Assembly (NCBI GenBank): GCA_029068555.1 | Contig: JAIECJ010000094.1 | Span: 1-64,000, forward strand | Reading direction: 5' to 3' | Length of the DNA: 64,000 nucleotides | Source: Lachnospiraceae bacterium | GTDB lineage: Bacteria > Bacillota > Clostridia > Lachnospirales > Lachnospiraceae | In this document: piece after piece, positions 46,712 to 55,339 of the stretch | Layout: the number at the start of each line of letters is the position of its first letter | How positions within the stretch are numbered: the stretch's first letter is position 1 | Notes under the pieces: model-generated | Told to the model about the DNA's origin: nothing | Seen by the model: only the letters and a program-made list of their open reading frames with translations | Databases searched by the model: none | Program-made: the position numbers and the translations under genes

Positions 46712-48613
46712 ATGGAAAATCGGATGATGGACGGAATAAAAAGAGGATGCATATACTTTTTTTATGACAGTGAGGGCATAGTAGATGACTATATCGTGTA
46801 TCTGCTTGACGATTTAACACAAAATATTGACGAACTGGTAATTGTGTGTAATGGAAAGCTTAGTGAAGAAGGACGCCGAAAATTTGAAAAATATCAGTGC
46901 GAAATAATAGTCAGACCAAATGAAGGGCTTGATGTCTGGGCATACAAGGCAGGGATATCCTATTTTGGATGGGATAAAATTGAAACTTTTGACGAACTTA
47001 TTATGCTAAACCATACAATTATGGGACCAGTATATCCATTTCGTGAAACGTTTGACAAAATGAAAGAGAAGGATGTAGATTTCTGGGGTATAACCAAGCA
47101 TAAGATGTCAAAAGAGGATCCATACGGAATTAATCCCTATGGATATCTTCCGGAACATATACAGTCACATTTTATGGTCTATAGGAAAAAACTGTTATGT
47201 GCAAAGGCGTTTCAACAATATTGGGATGAGTTTCGGGAAGTTAAAAACTACAGGGATTCAGTGGGGTATCACGAATCTTATTTTACAAAATATTTTTCGG
47301 ATCTGGGGTATAAATGGGACGTATCGGTGGACGTAGATGATTTGGAAGATGTATCAGATTATCCGGCTTTTTATTGTGCCAGAGAAATGGTTGAGCGCAA
47401 AAGATGTCCCATATTTAAAAGAAGATCCTTTTTTCATGATTATGGTCAGCTTCTTGAAACTACAGCAGGGCAGCCGGTTGTGGAGTTGTATGATTTTTTA
47501 AATGAAAGTGGATTGTATGATACGGAACTAATCTGGCAAAATATACTTAGGACGACGGATCATACAGAGATTGCAAAAAACCTGCATTTAAATTATACAC
47601 TGCCAACGGGAATCAGCTTATCGAGAGCCAAAGGAGAAACGGTCAAAAGAAAAGTTGCATTGCTTGCACATATATATTATGTAGATGAGTTGAAAAATCT
47701 CTATCCATATATTTCTAACATGCCTGAAGATTCAGATGTTTATTTTACGACACAGACAGAAGAAAAAAAGGCTCAGATAGAGGAGTATTGCAAGGGCTTG
47801 AAAAATAAAGTGTTTGTGAGTTTAGTAGAGAATAGAGGAAGGGATGTTTCAGCCCTTCTTATCATGGGACGCAAACTTGTAGACATATATGATTACATAT
47901 GCTTTATACATGATAAAAAGGTTACACAGGAAAAACCAGGAAGTGTAGGAGAGGGGTTTGCGTATATTTGTTATAAAAATGTTTTAGCATCAAAGCAGTA
48001 TGTAGAAAATATACTACAATTGTTTGAAGAAAATAAACATTTGGGGGTGATATGTCCTCCTAAGCCACTACATGGTCCATATATATTCGGCTTACTACAG
48101 ACATGGGAGAAAAATTATTTTAATACTGTGGATTTGCTGAAAAAATTGGATATATCTGTGCCTATAGATAAATTTAAAGTACCAATAGCTCCACATGGAT
48201 CATGCTTTTGGTTTAGGACAGCAGCAGTGAAGAAACTTTTCAAACATGAATGGACATATGACGAGTTTCCAGAAGAACCATTGCCGACAGATGGAACAAT
48301 TTCCCATGCTATAGAAAGATGTTATGCCTATGTAGCGCAGAGTGCCGGATACTATACTGCCATATGTATGAGCGATAACTATGCCAAGGTAGAATACACC
48401 ACACTTATGTATTATGCAGGGGTGTTCGGAACAAACGATTTGCTTGGATTATTTAAATCCCAAAATGGTATAAAGTTTAATTTTCATGGATGGGACTATA
48501 AGATAAAGTATTTTCTCAGAAGAGTATTTCCAAAGAAAGTATTTGTTGGTATTATAAATTTTAAAAGAAAATTAATAGGACCACACAAGGTATATGAATA
48601 TGAGGATAACTAA
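46712..48613 (+). CDS. RgpF-family rhamnan synthesis protein, paralogue 1
   Basis: A 633-residue protein of the RgpF family (PF05045), which in streptococci helps build rhamnose-glucose polysaccharide. The N-terminal half has CIYFFYDSEGIVDDYIVYLL, RPNEGLDVWAYKAGI, LNHTIMGPVYPF and DVDFWGITKH; the C-terminal half has ENRGRDVSALL, CFIHDKK, PHGSCFWFRTAA and HAIERCYAYVAQ. It is cytoplasmic or membrane-associated. ATG 46712 follows AGAGGAAG and leaves a normal family start; an in-frame ATG at 46601 would add 37 residues without homology. First gene of the main polysaccharide locus. Confidence 0.88.
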   Translation: MENRMMDGIKRGCIYFFYDSEGIVDDYIVYLLDDLTQNIDELVIVCNGKLSEEGRRKFEKYQCEIIVRPNEGLDVWAYKAGISYFGWDKIETFDELIMLNHTIMGPVYPFRETFDKMKEKDVDFWGITKHKMSKEDPYGINPYGYLPEHIQSHFMVYRKKLLCAKAFQQYWDEFREVKNYRDSVGYHESYFTKYFSDLGYKWDVSVDVDDLEDVSDYPAFYCAREMVERKRCPIFKRRSFFHDYGQLLETTAGQPVVELYDFLNESGLYDTELIWQNILRTTDHTEIAKNLHLNYTLPTGISLSRAKGETVKRKVALLAHIYYVDELKNLYPYISNMPEDSDVYFTTQTEEKKAQIEEYCKGLKNKVFVSLVENRGRDVSALLIMGRKLVDIYDYICFIHDKKVTQEKPGSVGEGFAYICYKNVLASKQYVENILQLFEENKHLGVICPPKPLHGPYIFGLLQTWEKNYFNTVDLLKKLDISVPIDKFKVPIAPHGSCFWFRTAAVKKLFKHEWTYDEFPEEPLPTDGTISHAIERCYAYVAQSAGYYTAICMSDNYAKVEYTTLMYYAGVFGTNDLLGLFKSQNGIKFNFHGWDYKIKYFLRRVFPKKVFVGIINFKRKLIGPHKVYEYEDN

Positions 48614-48696
48614 GGGAAATAATTATAGGTATAATAGAGTTTGATTTTTATTAAATGCTTGGGATTCTATGATGCAAATTTTAAAGGAATGTTTTT

Positions 48697-50673
48697 ATGA
48701 TTTTAACAAGTGCTGAAGTAAAACGTCTGGGTATTTTTTGCGTATATGATAAGGACGGAATTATAGATGATTACATTATAGTTTTGCTTCGGTCGATTAG
48801 AAGGCATTTGAGCAAGATTCTTGTTGTTTGCAATGGTGCTCTATCATCGGCAGGAAGTGAGAAGCTGAGTCAGGTTGCTGATGAAATCTTAGTGCGGAAA
48901 AAAAATGGTTTTGATGCAGGGGCATATAAGGAGGGAATGGAATATATTGGATGGAGCAATCTGGGACAATATGATGAAGTAGTCCTGTTTAACGATACGA
49001 TTATGGGACCTGTTAATTCCTTTGAAAATATGTTCGAAGATATGAAGAACTGGGATCTTGACTTTTGGGGAATAACAAAGCATTATAAGGTGGAAACTGA
49101 TTTAACAGATAAATCCAGCGAAAAATATATTTCGGAATATATACAATCATATTTTATTTGTATTAGAAAAAAGATGCTTTTGGACAAAGCATTTATTGAT
49201 TACTGGAAGTGTATTGCTGATTTAGAGGCACAGTCTGACGCTATTTCAAAATATCAGACTGTATTTACCAAGAAGTTTTCTGATTTAGGGTATAAATGGC
49301 AGGTATATGTTAATACAGATGATTTAGAATATATGAACGCAGATCCACTAATGTATATGACAACTGATTTAGTAAAAAACAGAAAATGTCCTGTTTTTAT
49401 GCGCAATATGTTTTTTGAGGATTATACCAGCATCCTGTTAAATACCATGGGAAATACAGTACGAGAGTTTTTGGATTATTTAAATATATCGAGAAAGTAT
49501 GATATAAACCTGATTTGGGATAATTTATTAAGAACATGTAATCAGGAGGATATTGTTAGAAGTCTTAGTCTTAGATATATTTTGTCATCTTCAAATTCCA
49601 ATTTGCTTGAAGTTCAGGAAGTATTGAAAAAGAGAAAGATTGCTCTAGTTATGCATCTTTATTTTGAAGACCTCATAATGGATATGTGTCAATATGCTTC
49701 GTATATGCCAAAAGAAGTTGATATATATATAACTACTAAAAATGTTGAGCTTAGAGAAATAATATTGAATCAATTTACAGAGAGGATTCCGAATAAGATT
49801 GAAGTCAGGATCATACAAAATAGGGGCAGGGATATAAGCAGCATTTTAGTAGGTGTAAAAGATATAGTTCCCCAGTATGATTATATTTGTTTTGTACATG
49901 ATAAAAAAGCAGCCTATTTAAAACCTGGAACAGTCGGAAGTGGGTTTGCAAGTAAGTGTTTTAATAATATAATTTTTAATAAAACTTTTGTGGAAAATGT
50001 TTTGTGTTTGTTGGAGAATAATCCCAGATTAGGTATTTTGTCTCCTCCGCCGCCTAATCATTCTGATTATTTTGGAAGTATAGGTAATGAGTGGGGACCC
50101 AATTTCGAAATAACGAAACAATTGGCAGACAGGTTGGATATTAGAATACCGATTGATGAAAATAAATCAGCTATTGCTCCATATGGGACTTTATTTTGGT
50201 TTAGAACGGCTGCTTTAAAGAAATTGTATGAGGCTGACTGGGAATATACTGATTTTCCGGAAGAACCAAACGCGAATGATGGGACGCTCCTACATGCGAT
50301 AGAAAGAATTTATCCACTTGTAGTTCAGAATGAAGGCTATTATCCAGCAATTTTAATGTCTGACTATTATGCTGGTATTGAATGTACGAATTTAGATTAT
50401 TATGTACGGACATTCAATAATAGATTGGCAGATATATTTGGATATAGTTATCATTTTAAGCAGCTTGAAAGGTTGTCAGAATATAAAAATATAAGAAGAG
50501 AACTGGAACGAATAAAAGGAGAAAAATTTGAACTGGAATTAAAAACACTTGAAACGATGGAATATATTGAAGGACTTCAAAATCAGATAAAAGAACTTAA
50601 TAAACAAATGGGTCTCAGATTTCGGATTAAAAAAAAGATTAAGATGTTATTTGGAAATTCCCCCAAAGCTTAA
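48697..50673 (+). CDS. RgpF-family protein, paralogue 2
   Basis: A 658-residue paralogue with the full motif series: FCVYDKDGIIDDYIIVLLRS, KKNGFDAGAYKEGM, FNDTIMGPVNSF, LDFWGITKH, then QNRGRDISSILVG, CFVHDKK, PYGTLFWFRTAAL and LHAIERIYPLVVQ. The last 60 residues are a charged coiled-coil-like helix ending in basic residues, absent from paralogue 1. It sits 83 bases after paralogue 1, and its stop lies inside the loop of a terminator hairpin. Likely a rhamnosyl-type transferase; the exact linkage is unknown. Confidence 0.88.
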   Translation: MILTSAEVKRLGIFCVYDKDGIIDDYIIVLLRSIRRHLSKILVVCNGALSSAGSEKLSQVADEILVRKKNGFDAGAYKEGMEYIGWSNLGQYDEVVLFNDTIMGPVNSFENMFEDMKNWDLDFWGITKHYKVETDLTDKSSEKYISEYIQSYFICIRKKMLLDKAFIDYWKCIADLEAQSDAISKYQTVFTKKFSDLGYKWQVYVNTDDLEYMNADPLMYMTTDLVKNRKCPVFMRNMFFEDYTSILLNTMGNTVREFLDYLNISRKYDINLIWDNLLRTCNQEDIVRSLSLRYILSSSNSNLLEVQEVLKKRKIALVMHLYFEDLIMDMCQYASYMPKEVDIYITTKNVELREIILNQFTERIPNKIEVRIIQNRGRDISSILVGVKDIVPQYDYICFVHDKKAAYLKPGTVGSGFASKCFNNIIFNKTFVENVLCLLENNPRLGILSPPPPNHSDYFGSIGNEWGPNFEITKQLADRLDIRIPIDENKSAIAPYGTLFWFRTAALKKLYEADWEYTDFPEEPNANDGTLLHAIERIYPLVVQNEGYYPAILMSDYYAGIECTNLDYYVRTFNNRLADIFGYSYHFKQLERLSEYKNIRRELERIKGEKFELELKTLETMEYIEGLQNQIKELNKQMGLRFRIKKKIKMLFGNSPKA

Positions 50674-50693
50674 TAAGTTTTTTGGGGGTTTTG
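50660..50693 (+). terminator. Terminator overlapping the RgpF stop codon
   Basis: CCCCCAAA (50660-50667) pairs with TTTGGGGG (50681-50688), then TTTTG. The TAA of the preceding gene lies in the loop. It could lower expression of the export genes downstream. Confidence 0.65.
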
Positions 50694-50731
50694 TATGTGT
50701 GACAATTAATGTGAAATTTTGAGGTGAACTG

Positions 50732-51874
50732 ATGAAATATAATTTTGAATTAGACTTAATATTTAATAATTCTTTAGCTTTAATTGCAAAACAAATAAAA
50801 CGTGCTTCGAGTGTGTTAGAATTTGGTCCTGCGAATGGAAGATTGACAAAATATATGAAAGAACAGTTGAGTTGTAATGTTTTCTTAGTTGAATTGGATG
50901 AAGAAGCAGGAAAAGAAGCTGCGGATTATGGAAGTGATATTGTTTTTGGAGATATAGAAAGCTTTACATGGGTAGAAAAATATAATGGCAAGAAATTTGA
51001 TTATATTATTTTTGCTGATGTTTTAGAACATTTAAAAGACCCCGAAAATGTTTTGGTAAAAGCTAAAATGTTTTTGGAACAAGAAGGCTCTATGCTGATT
51101 TCTGTTCCAAATATTGCACATAATTCTATTTTAATTAATCTCCTTAAAGGGAAATTTGATTATACTACGATAGGGCTATTGGATAATACTCACATTCGTT
51201 TTTTTACGAAGAACAGTTTAGAGAATATGCTGTTTCGTCTTGGATTAGAACCAGTTAAGAAAATGGCGACATATAATGAAGTGGGAAATAACGAAATTGA
51301 GAATGATTATAGGGATATACCCGAGCTGGATGAATCATTTTGGAAATATCGCGAATATGGCAATGTATATCAGTTTGTATACGAAGTAAAAAATGGTATT
51401 GAATATGTCGATAACAGACATAATTCTTTGAAAAAATTTTTAAAACCTTATTTTATACAGTGTTATATAGATTTCGGAGAGGGATACAGTGAAGAAAGTG
51501 TAATGACAAGTAACATTACGCAACTTAATGGGGATGTTCAGTTTGAATTTGAGATAAATGATACCATTAAAGGATTTAGAGTAGATCCTTTAAATAAAGA
51601 GTGCATTATTGAGGATTATCTTTGTGAGATTAAAAGCGATGGTGCGTGGTCTGCGTTGACTTATGAAAAGACAAATGCGGACGCTATTGAAGCTGGTCAA
51701 TATTATTTTTTTAATAGAGACTCGTGGTTTAAGTATACTGCACCTTTTTCTAAAATTGAGAAAATACGAATTAAGATGAAAATTGTTACAATGGATATTC
51801 ATACAATGAACTTAATATATGAAACAATGATAAAAATGAAGAACACAATGTTGGCTGAAACGAGGATGTTATGA
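50732..51874 (+). CDS. SAM-dependent methyltransferase with C-terminal extension
   Basis: A 380-residue class I methyltransferase. The SAM-binding loop is VLEFGPANGRLTKYM (about 29-43), with acidic VELDEEAG and the IIFADVLEHLKDPENVL segment typical of family 11/23 enzymes. Residues 220-380 add a beta-rich region of unknown role. Its stop overlaps the start of the Wzt-type ATPase (ATGA), so they are translationally coupled. In ABC-exported O antigens, end-methylation stops chain growth and marks glycans for Wzt; that role is inferred here from order alone. Confidence 0.82.
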   Translation: MKYNFELDLIFNNSLALIAKQIKRASSVLEFGPANGRLTKYMKEQLSCNVFLVELDEEAGKEAADYGSDIVFGDIESFTWVEKYNGKKFDYIIFADVLEHLKDPENVLVKAKMFLEQEGSMLISVPNIAHNSILINLLKGKFDYTTIGLLDNTHIRFFTKNSLENMLFRLGLEPVKKMATYNEVGNNEIENDYRDIPELDESFWKYREYGNVYQFVYEVKNGIEYVDNRHNSLKKFLKPYFIQCYIDFGEGYSEESVMTSNITQLNGDVQFEFEINDTIKGFRVDPLNKECIIEDYLCEIKSDGAWSALTYEKTNADAIEAGQYYFFNRDSWFKYTAPFSKIEKIRIKMKIVTMDIHTMNLIYETMIKMKNTMLAETRML

Positions 51875-53100
51875 GTGAGATTGTACTTGATATACAGAAT
51901 GTTAGTAAAGTATATAAGTTATACCAAAAACCAAGTGATAGATTTAAGGAAGCATTTAATATAAAAAAGAAATTGTATTACAAGGAGTTTTATGCATTAA
52001 GAAACATTAATTTCTCAATTGGAAAAGGTGAAACGGTAGGGATTGTTGGCAGGAATGGTTCAGGTAAATCGACGTTATTAAAAATTATTACTGGGGTTTT
52101 GAATCCTACAGAGGGAAATGTAGTAACGAAAGGAAATATTTCGGCTTTGCTTGAATTAGGTGCCGGATTTAATATGGACTATACAGGAATAGAAAATATA
52201 TATCTTAATGGAACGATTATGGGAATTCCAAGAAAAGAAATGGATAAAAAAATTGATAGTATCATTTCCTTTGCTGATATAGGAGAACATATAAAGCAGC
52301 CTGTGAAAACGTATTCTAGTGGAATGTTTGTTAGGCTTGCTTTTGCAGTTGCAATTAATGTGGATCCGGAAGTTCTTATTGTTGATGAAGCGCTTGCTGT
52401 TGGCGATACACGGTTTCAAGTGAAATGTATGGAAAAGTTTGTGGAATTTATGGAAGCGGGGAAAACGGTACTTTTTGTGAGCCATGATGTAAATTCTGTG
52501 AAAAGATTTTGTAAAAGAGCGATCTGGCTTAACGAAGGTAGTTTAGTAATGGATGGTGATGTGGATGAAGTAACGGATAAGTATAGTGATTTTCTGAAAA
52601 GTGAGTTGTCTTACAATGATTTTATGCAAAATGGAATTCCTATACAGATAGAGAAAAAAGAAGTTGTTGATGAAGCGATTTTGGCAGGGGTTGACATCGC
52701 TGAAATTATTGAGGCTAAAATATATAATCAGTATGGAAATGCTGTCGATGAGATTAATCATGGTGAAAATATTTTTGTAAAGGTAACATATGTTGTAAAT
52801 GATACAAATATTGAAAAGCCTGTTTTGGGAGTGGCGCTGCATACAATAGATAATGAGTATATATGCGGATTGAATACACTTTTGGATAATGTTGAAATTA
52901 GTTGGCATAGGGGATTGAACGAATGTACTCTGGAATACAAGAAATTTAATCTTACAGGTGGAAATTATTTAATGGATGTAGCTTTGTTTGATAAGACAGC
53001 AACAGTTCAATTTGATTATAAGGCAAGATACAGGAGTTTTTTTGTAAATATGGACTATATTGCGGAAGGGAAGGTTGTATTAAATCATGAGTGGCACTAA
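51871..53100 (+). CDS. wzt: Polysaccharide ABC exporter ATPase with carbohydrate-binding region
   Basis: A 409-residue Wzt/TagH/RfbE-type ATPase. Walker A GIVGRNGSGKST (about 58-69), signature KTYSSGMFVRLAFAVA, Walker B LIVDEALAVGD and the FVSHD switch are intact. Residues about 255-409 are a beta-sandwich region as in Wzt proteins that recognise the end of the glycan (VKVTYVVNDTNIEKPVLGVA). It works with the permease encoded next, 20 bases on, to move lipid-linked polysaccharide across the membrane. Start ATG overlaps the methyltransferase stop. Confidence 0.92.
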   Translation: MSEIVLDIQNVSKVYKLYQKPSDRFKEAFNIKKKLYYKEFYALRNINFSIGKGETVGIVGRNGSGKSTLLKIITGVLNPTEGNVVTKGNISALLELGAGFNMDYTGIENIYLNGTIMGIPRKEMDKKIDSIISFADIGEHIKQPVKTYSSGMFVRLAFAVAINVDPEVLIVDEALAVGDTRFQVKCMEKFVEFMEAGKTVLFVSHDVNSVKRFCKRAIWLNEGSLVMDGDVDEVTDKYSDFLKSELSYNDFMQNGIPIQIEKKEVVDEAILAGVDIAEIIEAKIYNQYGNAVDEINHGENIFVKVTYVVNDTNIEKPVLGVALHTIDNEYICGLNTLLDNVEISWHRGLNECTLEYKKFNLTGGNYLMDVALFDKTATVQFDYKARYRSFFVNMDYIAEGKVVLNHEWH

Positions 53101-53120
53101 ATGGAAAGAAGGATTAGAAA

Positions 53121-54482
53121 ATGAGGTTTAAAAAAATATGTGCTGCGGCGATAGGCGCTGTGATTTGTTTTGTTATTGCGTTCGTATTTTTGCAAACGGA
53201 AAAAGGTCTCCTTTCAATTGAATATAATGTAAGATATAGCAATGAGGACTATCTACAGGTATACTATGCAAATGATATTAAGGAATTTACAGACGAGAAA
53301 AGTTCTGGACGGCATACTATACTAAAGGATGAGAACTTTAGGGTAAATGATAATTTAACAAACTACATTTTATATAGAATGGATTTTGGAGACATAGAAA
53401 ATGATATTCAAATAAATGACCTAGTTTTAAAGGACTCATTCTTTAGCGTTTCTCTTGATAAAGAAGATATTATATCATATGGATATATAGATAAAATTGT
53501 GTTTGAGGGAAAAAACATTAATATCTCTGCAATGGGCTTTGATGCACAAATTGTATTTGACTTATCACATAAGATCGCTCTATTAAATCAAAAGTTGGAA
53601 AATGTTAATAAGCTTTTTAAGATGCTGCATTGGCTGAGTGCAGTGCTGGGTGCTGTAGTTTTTTATTTGTTATATAATAAGGTTAAGGTATTGGTGTTAT
53701 GGTTTTTTGATATTCTTAAAAGTACTTCGTTGATTGCAGGATTGGCATTTAATGACTTTAAGATGAAGTACGCTGCTTCATATTTAGGAACAATCTGGGC
53801 GTTTATTCAGCCAATAGTTACAGTATCCATATATATACTTGTTTTTGGATATGGGTTTAAATCATCACCCGTATCGGATGTTCCGTTTGCTTTATGGCTG
53901 ACAGCAGGAATTGTGCCTTGGTTTTTTTTCCAGGATGCATGGATAGGGGCAACGAACAGCCTTTTTGAATATAGTTATCTGGTAAAAAAGGTAGTATTCA
54001 AAATAAGTGCCTTGCCCATCGTGAAAATGTTATCAGCGATATTTGTGCATATTTTTTTTACAGTATTGGCCATTGTGTTGTATAAGGTTTTTGGATATCC
54101 AATTAAAATAACGATTTTACAGACAATATATTATACTTTTTGTATACTTGTTTTGACACTTGGGCTATCATACATTACTTCAGCTTGTGTTGTGTTTTTT
54201 AGAGACATTTCGCAAGTACTGATGATTATATTACAATTTGGTATGTGGCTTACTCCGATTATGTGGTCATCGGATATGTTTGGCGCAAAGGTTGAAAGAG
54301 TGTTGATGCTGAATCCAATGTATTATGTTGTGCAGGGATACAGGGATGCTTTTTATGAAGGGGCTTGGTTTTGGGATAAACCCAAATTATCAATTTATTT
54401 CTGGGTTATTACATTGATAATTATGGTAATGGGTATTAAGGTTTTTAAAAAGCTTGAAAAGCATTTTGCAGATGTTCTATAG
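53121..54482 (+). CDS. wzm: Polysaccharide ABC exporter permease with N-terminal extension
   Basis: A 453-residue membrane protein. The C-terminal ~265 residues are a standard ABC-2/Wzm permease (FNDFKMKYAASYLGTIWAFIQP, LTAGIVPWFFFQDA, LNPMYYVVQGYRDAFYEG) with six helices. Before it are one signal-anchor helix (residues 5-25), about 130 residues of predicted extracytoplasmic beta-rich sequence and another helix (165-190). Wzm proteins are usually about 260 residues, so this is a fusion. The extra region might contact the glycan or wall after export; no family was recognised. Gene order Wzt-Wzm supports the call. Confidence 0.9.
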   Translation: MRFKKICAAAIGAVICFVIAFVFLQTEKGLLSIEYNVRYSNEDYLQVYYANDIKEFTDEKSSGRHTILKDENFRVNDNLTNYILYRMDFGDIENDIQINDLVLKDSFFSVSLDKEDIISYGYIDKIVFEGKNINISAMGFDAQIVFDLSHKIALLNQKLENVNKLFKMLHWLSAVLGAVVFYLLYNKVKVLVLWFFDILKSTSLIAGLAFNDFKMKYAASYLGTIWAFIQPIVTVSIYILVFGYGFKSSPVSDVPFALWLTAGIVPWFFFQDAWIGATNSLFEYSYLVKKVVFKISALPIVKMLSAIFVHIFFTVLAIVLYKVFGYPIKITILQTIYYTFCILVLTLGLSYITSACVVFFRDISQVLMIILQFGMWLTPIMWSSDMFGAKVERVLMLNPMYYVVQGYRDAFYEGAWFWDKPKLSIYFWVITLIIMVMGIKVFKKLEKHFADVL

Positions 54483-54496
54483 GAAGGAAGATTTTT

Positions 54497-55333
54497 ATGA
54501 AGAAGAGCGTTTTAGTAACAGGGGCAGGCGGCTATATTGGAAGGCATGTAGTCAAAACATTGTTAGATTTAGACTATGAGGTTATTGCATCTGATTTTGA
54601 TAAAAAGGGAATTGATGAGAGAGCAAAAATATTAGATGCTCCTATTTTTAGCGGAGATAAAGACATATATGATCAGTTCGGAAGACCAGATGTATGTATT
54701 CACATGGCATGGAAGGATGGATTTATACATAATTCTGATGCACATATGAAAGAATTGTCAAAACATTACACATTTTTAAATGATATGGTAAAGGGAGGAT
54801 TAAAGAGTCTGGCTGTTATGGGAAGCATGCATGAAATCGGCTATTGGGAAGGGGTTATTGATGAAAATACACCTTGTAATCCTTTGTCACAGTATGGAAT
54901 TGCCAAGAATGCGTTGCGGCAGTCTTTAATGCTGATGCTCCAGGAGAATGACTGCATCCTGCATTGGCTGAGGGCATATTATATTATTGGTGACGATACG
55001 AAAAGCAGGTCTGTTTTTTCAAAAGTGCTACAGGCAGCAGCGGATGGTAAGGAAACATTTCCTTTTACATCCGGTAAAAATCAGTATGATTTTATTAATG
55101 TTAAAGATTTGGCATATCAGATAGCCCGTGCTTCTATACAAAATGAAATTAATGGGATTATTAATGTATGTACAGGGAACCCTAAGTCGTTAGGGCAGCA
55201 AATGGAAGAATTTATTATTGACAATAAATTAAACATTAAACTGGTATATGGGGCATTTCCTGATAGAGCATATGATTCGCCAGCAGTATGGGGGGATAAC
55301 ACGAAAATACAACAAATTTTAAGCCAGGAGTAA
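54497..55333 (+). CDS. NAD-dependent epimerase/dehydratase
   Basis: A 278-residue extended short-chain dehydrogenase. The nucleotide-binding GAGGYIGRH (10-18) and the catalytic YGIAK (about 133-137) with an upstream Ser (MGSMHE) are present. Members convert nucleotide sugars, for instance to rhamnose or other deoxysugars. This one is shorter than dTDP-glucose dehydratases and lacks their further motifs. GGAAGG lies before the ATG, 14 bases after the permease. The specific sugar cannot be read from sequence. Confidence 0.85.
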   Translation: MKKSVLVTGAGGYIGRHVVKTLLDLDYEVIASDFDKKGIDERAKILDAPIFSGDKDIYDQFGRPDVCIHMAWKDGFIHNSDAHMKELSKHYTFLNDMVKGGLKSLAVMGSMHEIGYWEGVIDENTPCNPLSQYGIAKNALRQSLMLMLQENDCILHWLRAYYIIGDDTKSRSVFSKVLQAAADGKETFPFTSGKNQYDFINVKDLAYQIARASIQNEINGIINVCTGNPKSLGQQMEEFIIDNKLNIKLVYGAFPDRAYDSPAVWGDNTKIQQILSQE

Positions 55334-55339
55334 GTTGTG

